Counted from the first letter of the stretch, positions 33,912-44,740 are shown. The stretch is DNA of 64,000 nucleotides from RPQJ01 sp963744735 (GCA_963744735.1 CAVUVH010000034.1:412195-476194); one strand, 5' to 3'. The notes: generated by a model from the letters alone, not told the origin. Made by a program: numbers and translations.

Positions 33912-34102
33912 CCTGTACTCCTGCCTGGACCCTCGCCGGTGCCGGCCTGTGATCTGTCAAATGCCCGCTGCGCCGTGGCGGGGCAGTATGCCCCGGGGCC
34001 CGTGCGGATACGAGCCATGGCGGCGCGGGGACGGCGGGCGTGACTGCCGGCGCGGGCGCGGGGCATTTTGCCTGCGCTCGGCCGAACGGGCATCATCCCG
34101 GC
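33912..34102. promoter_or_regulatory. divergent intergenic region mttB-like copy 2 / TIR-TPR copy 2
   Basis: 191 bp separating two divergent genes, presumably with both promoters. Apart from the AGGAG site for the methyltransferase at 33918-33922 I see no clear promoter or operator. Confidence 0.35.
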
Positions 34103-35847
34103 ATGAGCCACGAAGTCTGCATCAGCTATTCGTCGCGGGACCGCGACCGCATCCTGCGCATCGCCGAGCAGCTGCGCGGCGCCGGGGTCAGCGTGTGGCT
34201 GGACCAGGGCGGGATCGATGCCGCGGCGCTCTGGTCGGCCGAGATCGTCAAGGCGATCGACGGCTGCAAGGTGCTGCTGCTGGCGCTGTCCGCCTCCGCG
34301 GCCGAGTCCGCCAACGTGGTCAAGGAAGTCTCGCTTGCCCTCGACCGCAAGAAGCACATCCTGCCGGTCAACCTCGAGCCGGTCGAGGTGCCGGTGGCGC
34401 TGCGCTATCCGCTCGCCGGGATCCAGCATGTCGACCTGTTCGGCGCCCGTGCCGACGAGAACTTCGACACCGTGGTGCGCGCCCTGGCGCGGCTCGGCGT
34501 GCAGACCGGCGATGCGCCCCTGGCCGCGCGGCCTGCGGCACGCGCGCCGCGCAAGGCGCTCAACGACAAGGTCATCGCGGTGCTGCCGTTCGTCAACATC
34601 AGCCCGGACAAGGAGAGCGATTACTTCAGCGACGGCCTCACCGAGGACCTGATCTCGAACCTGTCGCGCATGAAGGGCATGTCGGTCGTGTCGCGCACCA
34701 ACTCCATCAAGTACAAGGGCTCGAAGCTCGACATCGAGGAGATCGGCCAGGAGCTCGGCGCGCGCTACATCATCGAGGGCACGGTGCGCCGGCACATGGA
34801 CGACCTGCGCATCACCGCGAACCTGATCGACGTCGCCTCCAGCACGCAGCTCTGGTCGGACCGCTACAAGGGCAAGATGGCGGACGTGTTCGACATCCAG
34901 GAGACGGTCTCGAAGGAGATCGTCGACGCGCTCGAGCTCAAGCTGACGCCGGTCGAGAAGGTCGCGCTGACGCGGCGTTCGACCAGCAACCCGGAAGCAT
35001 TCGACCTGTACCTGCGCGGCCGCGAGGCGCTGTATCGCCTGACGCGGAGCAGCGATCGAGACGGCGACGCAGTTGTTCCAGCAGGCGATCCGGCTCGACC
35101 CGCGCTATGCGCAGGCCCATGCGGGCCTGGGTGAGGCGTACGCCTCGCTCTGTCTCTGGTTCGGGCGCGACGACGCGCTGCTCGACAAGGCGATCGAGTC
35201 CAGCCTGAAGGCGCTGATGTACGACGAGTCGATCGCCGAGGCCTATTCCGCGCTGGCGATGGCCTACCTGGTGCGGGGATCGTTCGACGAGGCGCTGGAG
35301 GCGGCGCGCAAGGCGATCCAGCTCGATGCCGGCAGCGTGATCGCGCTGTACACGCTCAGCCGCGTGTACCAGACCACCCGGCGCTATGCCGAGGCCGTCA
35401 GGACCTGCGAGCAGATCATCGAGATCAACCCTGATTTCTACCAGGGCCTGCAGGGCCTGCAGGTCGGCCTATGCCGGGCTCGGCGACAGTGCCGCGGCAC
35501 TGGCGATCTCGCGGCGCATGGTGGCGTTCTTCCCCGGTTACCTGGCGCGCGCGCCAGACGATGCTCGTGCGCACATACTGTTTGCCGCGTACCTCGCCGA
35601 GGTCGGCCAGCGCGAGCAGGCGCTGCAGGAAGCAGACACCGCGCTGGCATTGGGCGGCGATGACGGCCTGATGCTCTACAACCTGTGCTGCGTTTATTGC
35701 CTGATGGGCGAGGCGGAAAAGGGCATCGAAGCACTGACGCAGGCCTTTGCAGCGGGCTACAGCGATGTCTCCTGGGCCGCTGCCGATGCGGACCTGGAGT
35801 GCCTGCGCAAGGATCCGCGCTACCTCAAGCTCGTCGCACCGCGTTAG
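34103..35847 (+). CDS. TIR - TolB-like - TPR protein (copy 2), frameshifted
   Basis: Same architecture as the gene at 12.2 kb. TIR domain (about residues 1-140) starts CISYSSRDRDRILRIAEQL with GVSVWLDQGG; the glutamate expected for NADase activity is retained (NVVKE) although the preceding tryptophan of the W-x-x-x-E pattern is not. The TolB-like domain runs IAVLPFVNISPDKESDYFSDG to VFDIQETVSKEIVDAL, then TPR repeats (FQQAIRLDPRYAQAHAGLGEA). Shifts near 35060 and 35460. Start ATG 34103. About 580 residues. Divergent from MttB copy 2. Function unknown; see findings. Confidence 0.82.
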
Positions 35848-36022
35848 CGCCGAGTCGCGGACGGCTGACTCACTCCACCACGAACACCACGGCGGTCCCC
35901 GCCGGCGCGGTACACCGCGAGCGTGCGCACCGTCCGTCGGGTCCGGCGCATCGTGCCGGCCCGTGTCGGGCCGGTGGTGCGGCTTCGGGCCCGGGCCGTA
36001 GAATCGCTGCCTGACCGTACCG

Positions 36023-38138
36023 ATGGGAAATCCCGTGCTCAATCGAATCACCGCGGCCGTGGTTGCGGCCTGGCTGGCGACCGTCCCGGTCCGGCCCGCC
36101 GCCGCTGACGATCCGTTTGCATGGCTCGAGGACATCGAAGGCGACGCGGCGCTGGCCTGGGCCCGGGCCGAGAATGCCCGCTCGCTGCCCAGGCTCGAGG
36201 GCGATCCGCGCTTCGCACCGATGCGGGCCGAGGCACGCGCGATCCTGAACTCACCCGCGCGCATCCCGACCGGTTCGATCCACGACGGGTACGTGTACAA
36301 CTTCTGGCAGGACGAGGTGCACGTCCGTGGCATCTGGCGCCGCGCCAGCGTGGCCAGCTATCGCGCGGGCAAGCCGCAGTGGGAGACGCTGCTCGACGTG
36401 GATCGCCTGGCGCGGGAGGAGGGGGAGAACTGGATCAGTGGCCAGTTCGTCTGTCTCGCGCCGGCGTACCGTCACTGCATGGTGGAACTGTCGCGCGGCG
36501 GCGGCGACACCTCGACCTGGCGCGAGTTCGACGTCGCCACGCGCTCGTTCGTCAGGGGCGGCTTCGCCCTGGCCGACGCCAAGTCGGACGTGAACTGGGT
36601 CGATGCGGACACGCTGCTCGTCGGCACCGACTGGGGGCCGGGGTCGCTGACCGAGTCGGGTTACCCGCGGACCATCCGGGCCTGGCGCCGCGGGACGCCG
36701 CTGGCGGCGGCACGCACGCTGTTCGAGGGCACGACGCAGGACGTGGCCGTGCGCTCCTACGTCGACCAGGACGGTGTCGCGCGGCCGTTCATCCTGCGCG
36801 GCGTCTCGTTCTTCGCCAGCGAGTACTACTACGCGCCCGGCTCGAGACACCGCGACGGCTGCCGTTGCCGCTCAACGCAGACCTGCAGGGCGTGCTCGAC
36901 GGACGCGCGATCTTCCTGTTGCGCGAGCCGTGGCAGTACCGCGACCAGGCATTCGCTCAGGGCTCGGTCGTCGCCTATGAGCTGCAGGGCGGGGCTGCCG
37001 AACTGGTGTTTGCGGCGAGCCCGGCGCAATCGGTGCAGACGGTGGGTGTCGGCAGGTCGAACCTCATCGTGCAGTACCTGGACAACGTCTCCGGCCGCGC
37101 GGCGCGCGTCGAGCGCGACAAGCAGGGCCGATGGCAGGCCCGCGGGATTCCGCTGCCGGCCAGCGGCGTGCTCAAGGTCGCCTCGGCGGGCGGCGGCACG
37201 GACGACGCGCTGCTGTCGTTCGAAAGCCTGACCACGCCGCTGACGCTGTACTACGTGACGGCCGACAACCAGGCGCAGAAGATCTTCGAGACACCGGCGG
37301 CCTTCGATGCGACGGACGTCGTGGTCGAGCAGCGCTTCGCCACTTCCCGGGATGGCACGAAAATCCCTTACTTCGTGATGGGCAAGCGCTCCGTGCTGGC
37401 CCGGGGCAATGCCCCGACCATCCAGTATGCCTACGGCGGCTTTCTCAGCGCGACGCTGCCCGTGTACTACGAGGACCCGTCGCGGCCGCAGCACGGCGCG
37501 CTGGCCGGCAAGCTCTGGGTTTCGCGTGGCGGGGTGCTGGTGCTGTCGAACATCCGTGGCGGCTCGGAGTATGGCCCGGGCTGGCACGCACGCCGGCCTG
37601 CGCGAGAACCGCCAGAAGGTCTTCGACGACTTCATCGCGATTTCCGAGGAGCTGATCCGCACCGGCGTCACCACGCCGCAGAAACTCGGCGCGATCGGCC
37701 GCTCGAATGGCGGCCTGCTGATGGGCGTCATCATGAACCAGCGGCCCGATCTCTATGCGGCCATCGTCAACGGCGTGCCGCTGCTCGACATGCAACGCTA
37801 CACCCGGCTCGGTGCCGGCGCGTCATGGGTGGCGGAGTACGGCGACCCGGACACGGCCGACTGGGACTACATGTCGAAGTGGTCGCCGTACCAGAACCTG
37901 CGCCAGGGCGTGGCCTACCCGCCGGTGTTCTACTACACGTCCACCAAGGACGACCGCGTGCACCCGGCGCATGCGCGCAAGGCTGCGGCCAGGATGAAAG
38001 TCGCTGGACCGCGACTACTTCTACTACGAGAACATCGAAGGCGGGCACGGCGGCACGGCGAACCAGGACCAGCTCGCGTACCGCATCGCGCTGGAGTTCA
38101 CCTACTTTGCGCAGCGCCTGATGGGTGCGGCTCCGTAA
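36023..38138 (+). CDS. exported prolyl oligopeptidase (S9A family), frameshifted
   Basis: Serine peptidase cleaving after proline in short peptides. Signal peptide AAVVAAWLATVPVRPAAA; the mature part begins DDPFAWLEDIEGDAALAWA, the standard S9A opening. A beta-propeller fills the middle, followed by the catalytic domain with IRGGSEYGPGWH, GRSNGGLLMG (serine), TKDDRVHPAHA (aspartate) and IEGGHGG (histidine). Shifts near 36840, 37590 and 38005. Ends at the TAA at 38136. About 705 residues, normal for periplasmic members. Start ATG 36023; 175 bp of non-coding DNA separates it from the TIR gene. Confidence 0.9.
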
Positions 38139-38163
38139 AGCGGAAGTCCGGGGGACAGCTGGA

Positions 38164-39048
38164 TCAATGCCAGCGTGCTGCAAGCGCCGCGATGTATTCC
38201 GGGCAGGTATCGCAGCAGCCGCCGATCCATGTGGCGCCTGCCTCGACCCAGCGCTCGCTGGCGACCACGTACTGCTGCGGCGACAGGCTCTGCACGGCAG
38301 TGGCGTCGAGCGTCGCCTGGTCCGCGGCTTTCTCGCAGCTGTTCGCATAGGCTCCCAGCGGCCGGTCGGTGCAGCGTCGCATGATTTCAAGCGCCGGTCG
38401 TACGAGCCCTGTCGGCACGCAATTCACCATGTAGCCCTCGACCGGCAGCGACTGCAGCGCCGCGATTCCCTGCTCCAGCGACTCACCGCCGCGGATGAGC
38501 GGTGCGTCGAGACGCAGGTTCCACGACACCCACAGCGGCAGACCACACTCGGCCGCGGCGCGCGCGGCCGCCACCGCTTCCCGTACCGTGGTCAACGTTT
38601 CCGCGATGACGAGGTCGACGTCCGCCGCGAGCACGCGCGCGATGCGCAGGTACGCTTCGTACAGATCGTGTTCGGGCGCGACGAGCTCGGACTGGTAGGT
38701 GGTGTCAAGCGGCGGCAGCGAACCGGCGACACGGACCTCCGGACGGCGATTCGCCGCGCGTGCCTCGAGTGCAAGCCGGCATGCCAGTCGCGTGAGTTCC
38801 TCGAGTCGATCCGACATCCCGACCCGTGCGAGCAGGTTGGGCACGACGGCGTAATTGTTCGCCGTGATGACGTCGGCGCCCGCCGCAATGTAGTCGCTGT
38901 GGACCTGCCGCACGGTCCCCGGATCGTGCACCAGCGCCATTGCCGACCAGGCGGAACTCCTGTAGTCGGGCACGTTGGCGCCACGAGCCCTCAGCTCGGT
39001 GCCCATGGCGCCATCGAGAATCGTGATTCGCGGCGCGGCGGTGCTCAT
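38164..39048 (-). CDS. homocysteine S-methyltransferase (BHMT/MmuM-type)
   Basis: Zinc-dependent methyltransferase that makes methionine from homocysteine using betaine, S-methylmethionine or a related donor. Intact at 294 residues. ILDGAMGTELRARG opens the barrel; zinc cysteines are in VNCVPTG and GGCCDTCPEY, the pattern shared by BHMT, MmuM and the MetH N-terminus. ADVITANNYAVVPNL is the usual substrate loop, with N in place of the commoner T-x-T-Y type text. Donor cannot be read from sequence, but a betaine importer and dimethylglycine dehydrogenase in the same window make betaine attractive. Converges on the peptidase gene. Confidence 0.88.
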   Translation of the reverse strand: MSTAAPRITILDGAMGTELRARGANVPDYRSSAWSAMALVHDPGTVRQVHSDYIAAGADVITANNYAVVPNLLARVGMSDRLEELTRLACRLALEARAANRRPEVRVAGSLPPLDTTYQSELVAPEHDLYEAYLRIARVLAADVDLVIAETLTTVREAVAAARAAAECGLPLWVSWNLRLDAPLIRGGESLEQGIAALQSLPVEGYMVNCVPTGLVRPALEIMRRCTDRPLGAYANSCEKAADQATLDATAVQSLSPQQYVVASERWVEAGATWIGGCCDTCPEYIAALAARWH

Positions 39049-39067
39049 CGCGCAACCTGGCCGCGGC

Positions 39068-39901
39068 TCAGCGCCCGGGCTTCACGAACTTCAGTGTCAT
39101 GCGATCGCTTTCACCGATCGCCACGTACCTGGCGCGGTCGGTGTCGCCCAGGGCCAGCGTGGGCGGCAGCGTCCACACGCCTTCCGGCCAGTCGGTCGTG
39201 TCCTTCGGGTTGGCGTTCACTTCCGACGCGGCGACAAACTGGAAGCCGGCCTTCTCCGCCAGCGCGCGCACCGTCGACACCTTGATGTAACCGCTCGACT
39301 TCTCGCGCTCGGCGCTGGCGTCCTCGGGCAGGCGGTGGTCCTCGATGCCGAGCACGCCGCCCGGCTTGAGCATGGCAAAGAGTTCGGCGAACGCTGCCTC
39401 GCTGTAAGGCGTGCGCTCCGGCTGCAGGTAGCCCATGCCCCAGTTGTGGACGTTGCGGAACGTGAGCACGGCGTCGGCCGTGCCGGGCGCGACGCCGGTG
39501 CCGCCGAGCACGGTGGGGAAATTGGCGCGCTCGACCTTGCCGAACAGGGCGGGGTTGGCATCGAGTCGCTTGGCGAGGCTGTCGGCGCCCTTGCCGGCGG
39601 GCGCGGCCGCAATCAGGCGACCGCTCGCCGCGAGATACGGCGCGAGGATCTCGGTGTACCAGCCGCCGCCGGGCCAGATCTCGACCACGGTGTCGGTCGG
39701 CCGGATGCCGAAGAACGCCAGCGTCTCCGCGGGATGACGGTACTGGTCGCGCGCGCGGTTTTTCTCGCTGCGCTGCGGGTTGGCCACTGCCTGCTGCAGC
39801 GCCTGGCGGACGTCTGCGCCCGCGCTGTCCTGGTCGCCAGCGTGAGCTGCCGTGCCGGTTGCCAGGATCAGGAGCAAGGTCGTCAGGAATGAAATGCGCA
39901 T
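39068..39901 (-). CDS. exported SAM-methyltransferase-fold protein (COG4798-like)
   Basis: Class I methyltransferase fold with a secretion signal. Start ATG 39901 gives signal RISFLTTLLLILATGTAAHA. The fold is seen in TVVEIWPGGGWYTEILAPYL (motif I, with the glycine-rich loop), DAVLTFRNVHNWG (motif IV) and MLKPGGVLGIEDHR (motif V). Intact, 277 residues. It lies 19 bp upstream of the homocysteine methyltransferase on the same strand, so they may share a transcript. How a periplasmic protein would obtain SAM is unclear, which leaves open a non-methyltransferase role. Confidence 0.82.
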   Translation of the reverse strand: MRISFLTTLLLILATGTAAHAGDQDSAGADVRQALQQAVANPQRSEKNRARDQYRHPAETLAFFGIRPTDTVVEIWPGGGWYTEILAPYLAASGRLIAAAPAGKGADSLAKRLDANPALFGKVERANFPTVLGGTGVAPGTADAVLTFRNVHNWGMGYLQPERTPYSEAAFAELFAMLKPGGVLGIEDHRLPEDASAEREKSSGYIKVSTVRALAEKAGFQFVAASEVNANPKDTTDWPEGVWTLPPTLALGDTDRARYVAIGESDRMTLKFVKPGR

Positions 39902-40087
39902 GGGTGCCTGCTGCTGCGTCTGCCGTGGAGCGTGCAGCATGGACGCGGACCTGCATGGACGCAACAACGCCGCCGATAGAACTGCAACCTGCCGGTCACG
40001 CCGCGTTCACACGGCCGCGCTTCAATCTCCCTCACGGCCGCCCGCGCTGGCGGCCATTCCCAACCGCTTTCCGAGGGAGAGACTCCG
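39902..40087. promoter_or_regulatory. divergent intergenic region methyltransferase / phoX
   Basis: 186 bp between divergent starts. GGGAGAG lies eight bases before the phoX ATG and is a good ribosome binding site. I looked for a Pho box (two CTGTCAT-type repeats) and do not see one. Confidence 0.35.
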
Positions 40088-42030
40088 ATGCACGACACGG
40101 ACGATATCGGTTCCAACCAGTCCGGCAATCCGCACCTGCAGGACATGATCGACGCGCGCATCCAGCGCCGCACGTTCCTGGGGGGCTCGCTCGCCGTGGC
40201 CGCCACCGGCTTCTTCGGCAGCGCGGCGGTCGCGCCAGTCGATCGAGCCCGTGACCGGCGGCCGTGGCGGTCGCTCGCGCCTCGCGTTCGAAGCGATCGC
40301 GCCGAGCACCGACGATGCCGTGCGCCTGCCCGCTGGCTACGAGTGGCAGCTGCTGGCACCCTGGGGCACGCCGCTGCTGCCGGGCGCCGCCGCGTTTGCC
40401 GAAGACGCCTCCAACACGGCGGCGGACCAGGCGCTGCAGGTGGGCTTCAACCACGACGGCATGCATTTCTTCCCGCTGCAGCCGTTTGGCAATTCGCGCG
40501 GCCTGCTGGTCGTCAATCACGAGTACACCGACGCGAACCAGATCTACTCGGCCGCGCAGGGCGCGACGATCACCAACGATGCCGCGGGTCGCGAGAAGGT
40601 CGCCAAGGCGCTCGCCGGGCATGGCGTCAGCGTGATCTCGATCCAGAAGAATGCGGCCGGCGACTGGGACATCGAGCGCGACGACGAGCGCAATCGCCGC
40701 ATCACCGGCACGACTCCGATGGAATTCTCGGGCCCGGTCGCGGCCAACCACCCGATGCTGATTTCGGCCATCTCGCCCTCGCCGCGCGGCACGCTCAACA
40801 ACTGCGCCCATGGCTACACGCCCTGGGGCACCTACCTCGCCTGCGAGGAGAACTGGAACGGCTACTTCGGCACCGACGACACGACGTGGGCCGCAACGCC
40901 GCTGGAAGCACGCTATGGCGTGACCCGAGGCGGCTTCGGCTACAACTGGCATCGCGCCGAGGCGCGCTTCGACCTGGCGCAGAACCGGGCCGAACTCAAC
41001 CACTTCGGCTGGGTCGTCGAGATCGATCCGTTCGACCCGTCCAGCGTGCCGGTCAAGCGCAGCGCGCTCGGCCGCATCAAGCACGAGGGCGCCACCTGCA
41101 CCGAGAGCAAGGGTCGCATCGTGGTCTACAGCGGTGACGACGAGAACGGCGACTACCTGTACAAGTTCGTCGGCAATGCGCCGTGGCGGCAGCTGCGCGC
41201 CAGGGGCCAGAGCCCGCTCGATCACGGCACGCTGTACGTGGCCAGGTTCCATGCCGATGGCAGCGGCGAGTGGCTGCCGCTGGTGCATGGCACCGGGCCG
41301 CTCACGGTGGCCAACGGCTGGGCGGATCAGGCGGACGTGCTGATCCGCACGCGCCTGGCGGGCGATGCCGTCGGTGCAACCCGGCTGCACCGGCCGGAGT
41401 GGGTCGCGGCCAATGCCGTGACCGGCGACGTCTTCGTCACGCTGACGAACGGCTCGGGCAACAACGCAGCGGTCAACGGCAACCGCGACCCCAATCCGTA
41501 CGGTCACATCGTGCGCTTCAACGAAGTGCAGGACGACGACACGGCCTTCCGCTGGGACCTGTTCCTGCTGGCCGGCGATCCGGCCTACGACAAGCGGGTT
41601 CCGGCCGATCAGCCGCTGTTCGGCTCACCCGACGGCATCTGGGTGGATCCGGCCGGGATCGTCTGGATCCAGACCGACATCTCGAACTCGTCGCAGAACC
41701 TGGCGAGCCGCGGCTACGACCGCATCGGCAACAATGCGATCCTGGCCGCCGATCCGCGCACCGGTGAGGTCAAGCGCTTCATGACCGGGCCGCGCGGCTG
41801 CGAGATCACCGGCATCACGGCGACACCGGACCAGCGCACGCTGTTCGTCAACATCCAGCATCCCGGCGAGTCGACCACGTACTGGAACAACCTCGCGGGC
41901 GGCGCGCCGACTCCGGCAGTATCCCTCGCGCGTGAGCAACTGGCCGTACGGCAGCGAGAGCAATCCACGCCGACCGCGGCCGGCCACGGTCGTGATCCGG
42001 CGCAAGGACGGCGGCCGCATCGGCGGCTGA
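40088..42030 (+). CDS. phoX: PhoX-family alkaline phosphatase, Tat-exported, frameshifted
   Basis: Periplasmic calcium/iron phosphatase releasing phosphate from organic monoesters. The twin-arginine signal is RRTFLGGSLAVAATGFFGSA at about residues 27-46, consistent with export as a folded metalloprotein. Characteristic text: NHEYTD, CAHGYTPWGTYLACEENWNG (cysteine ligand to iron), HEGATCTESKGRIVVYSGDD and FGSPDGIWVDPAG. Shifts at about 40235 and 41920; the second restores the ending VVIRRKDGGRIGG and the stop at 42028. About 647 residues, normal for PhoX. Good ribosome binding site upstream. Confidence 0.9.
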
Positions 42031-42045
42031 GCGCAATGGAACGGC

Positions 42046-42077
42046 GGCTTGCCTGGCCCGCAGCGGCCGGGCAGGCC
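42046..42077. terminator. 13-bp hairpin between convergent genes
   Basis: GGCTTGCCTGGCC pairs with GGCCGGGCAGGCC (two G-T wobbles when read on the plus strand) around the six-base loop CGCAGC. It sits just after the phoX stop and before the convergent DUF5694 stop, where a terminator is expected. There is no T tract, so Rho-independent activity is uncertain. Confidence 0.4.
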
Positions 42078-42083
42078 GCGCGT

Positions 42084-42901
42084 CTACAGGACGGCAGGAC
42101 GTCGACTTCCGTCCTGTCGCCATCGGCGCGCAGCAGGTCACGCAGGATCGCGGTGTGCCCGGAGCCGGCGATCACCAGCACCCGCTCGCCCGGCGCCGCA
42201 TGTTCTTGCACGAGCGCATACATCCTGAGGTTGCGGTGCCACCAGTCGGCGGAGGCGTCGGCGCCGTGAAATTCCCGGGTCGCCGCGGCGACCGGGTTGA
42301 GCAGCATGTAGAAGCCCTTGTTGCGCCGGTCTTCCTCGGCCGAGTTGCTCAGGCGCAGGATGTCCTGCAGTGAACCCGAGCGATGCAGTTGCTGCAGCCG
42401 GGCGGATTCGACGCCGATCATGTCCATCAGGCGCTTTTCGGTCGCCGGGTCCCTGGCGAGGTAATCCCAGAGCTTGATTTCCTGCGCGGGTGCCGCCGCG
42501 TCGAAGCCATGCACGCGCGTATGCTGCATCAGGCGCGCCACGCGGAAGCCCAGCTGGTAGATCTCGTTGCGCGGAAGCGCAAATTCGCCCGACCGAAATG
42601 CGGCATAGCGCTGGTTGATCACCTCGTCGCTCTTGTCGGGATACTCGAGCAGGACCTTGGTCGGGGCAAACCGCGCCAGCCGCTCGGACAGTTCAACCAG
42701 GTAGGTCTGTGACTGTGACTGCATGACATCGAGCGGCTCGTACCGGACCGCGTCCAGCCCTGGATTGTCGAAGTGAAACAGGCCGAGCAGCATCACCTTT
42801 GCAGGGATGGCTGGCTCCGTCGTGGATTGCGCGGGGGCGATGACTGGCGCCAGCGCCAGGATCAGTCCCAGGAGTGCGACGGGGATGCTCGTTGGCTTCA
42901 T
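42084..42901 (-). CDS. exported DUF5694/TraB-like protein
   Basis: Exported protein with signal PVALLGLILALAPVIAPAQS. VMLLGLFHFDNPG near the start, VLLEYPDK, and RVLVIAGSGHTAILRDLL near the end match the DUF5694 pattern, distantly related to TraB/GumN proteins with their conserved histidine and GxxH-type ends. The frame runs on past the expected end; a one-base shift near 42095 would give a TAG at 42084 right after VDVLP, which I prefer. About 272 residues. Function unknown. Start ATG 42901. Confidence 0.72.
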
Positions 42902-43010
42902 CGAGTGAACTCCCTGCAGGTGATTACCGTGCCGGCCAGGTGTCGTCGTAATCAACGAGCGCAATGGCAGGCACGAATCATTCCGCATGACCGGGCAGGC
43001 AGCGACCGCA

Positions 43011-43751
43011 TCACTTCAGGTCCTTGAAGAACACGTTGCCGATCGGGTACTTGTCCCAGTCGCGGTAGTCGAAGTGCCACCACTCGTCCGGGTTGACCGT
43101 GTAGCCTTCGGCTTCCATCGCGCGACGCAACCGGTCGCGTGACTCGCGCTGCGCGGCCGGTTCCGCCCGCGTAGGACGGGTGAGCACGTTCCGAGAACTC
43201 GTCATAGCGCTCGGCATCGGTACCTCGAGGCCGGTGCGCAGGTCGTACAGGCTCAGGTCGATGGCAGCGCCGCGATTGTGGCGCGAGCCGACCGCAGGAT
43301 CGGCGACGAAGTTCCGCTGTTCGTCCGGCGTGGCTTCCCAGAACATCCAGGTGACGTACCACGGCCGGTAACCGTCGAACAGCAGCAGTCCGTAGCCCTC
43401 GTCGCGCAACGCCCGGTTGACCCGCACCAGCGCCTCCGCGGCCGGTCGCTGCAGGAACACCCTCGCCTCGGGATAGACCGGCGCGCGCATGAAGTTGTCC
43501 GGCGTGGCGTAGCGCACGTCGAGCTTGAGGCCTGGATCGAGACCGGCGGGTTCCACCAGGTCCGATGCGCGGAATTCGCCTGCTTCCTCCGGTGGTTGCG
43601 CCCGCAGCGCGTCGGCCCTCAGCTGCTCCAGCTTGCCGGCGGGCAGTGCAGGCACGGGATGCCGCGGTGTCGAGCCGCAGGCCGCCAGCAGGGCCGCCAG
43701 GGCGAGGATGGCAGGTGCTGCGCGCCATCGATGCAGGGCTGAGGCGCTCAC
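43011..43751 (-). CDS. VanX/DdpX-type D-Ala-D-Ala dipeptidase lipoprotein
   Basis: Zinc dipeptidase of the M15D family on a lipid anchor (lipobox ALLAACGS). Zinc and catalytic residues are in SRHNRGAAIDLSL and DEWWHFDY, as in VanX, and FDGYRPW is also typical. The open frame is continuous, but residues around 43155-43215 (MTSSRNVLTRPTRAEP) read wrongly; the alternate frame gives AYDEFSERAHPSYAGG, the expected family text, so two compensating shifts are present. 246 residues. ATGA overlap with the thioesterase gene. It probably trims muropeptide fragments; it is not evidence of vancomycin resistance. Confidence 0.85.
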   Translation of the reverse strand: MSASALHRWRAAPAILALAALLAACGSTPRHPVPALPAGKLEQLRADALRAQPPEEAGEFRASDLVEPAGLDPGLKLDVRYATPDNFMRAPVYPEARVFLQRPAAEALVRVNRALRDEGYGLLLFDGYRPWYVTWMFWEATPDEQRNFVADPAVGSRHNRGAAIDLSLYDLRTGLEVPMPSAMTSSRNVLTRPTRAEPAAQRESRDRLRRAMEAEGYTVNPDEWWHFDYRDWDKYPIGNVFFKDLK

Positions 43752-44194
43752 TCAGGGATCACCGCAAATTCGCCCTCGAACTCGCCCACCGGCTGGCCGC
43801 TGCACTCGAGCACGCTGCGAACGGTGATGCGCCCCATGCGCCCGCGCCGCAGCGTGGCCCGCAGCCTCTCCCAGTCGGCTTCCTCAGGCGGCAATCCGCG
43901 GGCGGTAAAGGCCGCGACCACCGGCTGCCCGAAGTCCATTGCGCTGCGCCGGATCACGATCCGTCCGGCCTGGCCCGCAGCCTGCAGGCCAACTTCGACG
44001 GTGGCCCACGCGGCCAGCGTAGCCACGGCCGCGGCGCTGCCGCCGAACACCGTGCCGCTGTGGTTGATGTTCGGCTCGAGCGGTGCGCGCAGCACAACCT
44101 GGCCGGGCACGGCTTGCAGCACGGTCACGTCCATCGCCCGGGACAGCGGAATCCGCGCATGCAGCGAGGCCTGGAGTGCAGCGGGCGTCGTCAT
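43748..44194 (-). CDS. hotdog-fold thioesterase (YiiD C-terminal/PaaI-like)
   Basis: Small hotdog thioesterase-like protein of about 148 residues. NHSGTVFGGSAAAVATLAAW carries the usual active helix of this subgroup, followed by beta strands IRRSAMDFGQPV and FTARG. I choose ATG 44194 over an upstream in-frame start because the family normally begins with an LQASLHARIPLSRAM-like segment shortly after the first methionine. It overlaps the dipeptidase gene by four bases (ATGA) and follows the CBS gene by 64 bp, as the tail of the nuo unit. Substrate unknown. Confidence 0.8.
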   Translation of the reverse strand: MTTPAALQASLHARIPLSRAMDVTVLQAVPGQVVLRAPLEPNINHSGTVFGGSAAAVATLAAWATVEVGLQAAGQAGRIVIRRSAMDFGQPVVAAFTARGLPPEEADWERLRATLRRGRMGRITVRSVLECSGQPVGEFEGEFAVIPE

Positions 44195-44258
44195 GCAGCC
44201 ATTGTGTCGCCGCGACTGCCGGCGGCGCAACGGTGCCAGGCCACGCGGGCCCGGCGAC

Positions 44259-44740
44259 TCAGGTGGGATAGTCGCTGCCGATGAACGACTTCAGGGCGCT
44301 GATCGTCTCGGCCTGCTGCGCGACCACCGCCCGCACCAGGTCGCCGATGCTGAGCACGCCGAGCACCTTGCCCGCGGCATCGAGCACCGGCAGGTGACGG
44401 ATGCGGCGTTCGGTGACGACCCTGAGGCATTCGCCCAGGCTCGTGTCGCTGCGTAGCGAGATCACGCCGCTCGACATGATTTCCTCGACCAGCGTCTCCT
44501 TGGAGGCCCGACCCAGCAGGATGACTTTGCTGTGTAGTCACGTTCCGAAACGATGCCCACGAGCTCCTCGCCCCGCATGACGAGCAGGGCGCCGACGCGC
44601 CATCGATCCATCCGCTCGATCGCCTCGTAGACCGTTGCATCGGGCGCGACGGCGTAGATGGTCGTGCCCTTCAGCGCCAGCATGTCTGCAACCGTCCCGT
44701 GCAGGGGCGGGTTCTCGACGGTTCCGATCACCATGGTCAT
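44259..44740 (-). CDS. CBS-domain pair protein, frameshifted
   Basis: Tandem CBS (Bateman) module that binds adenine nucleotides or related ligands. First CBS: VAPDATVYEAIERMDRWRVG and EELVGIVSERDY; second CBS: ISLRSDTSLGECLRVVTERR and KVLGVLSIGDLVRAVV. A shift near 44525 joins them. ATG 44740 overlaps the nuoN stop as ATGA; ATG 44734 has GAGGGG at better spacing. About 160 residues, the standard size of stand-alone CBS-pair proteins. Its coupling to nuoN suggests a link between energy charge or NAD state and complex I, but that is inference. Confidence 0.85.

Noticed and set aside
43011..43751. Vancomycin resistance determinant
   Set aside because: VanX-like dipeptidases are widespread housekeeping lipoproteins; there is no vanH, vanA or regulatory pair nearby.
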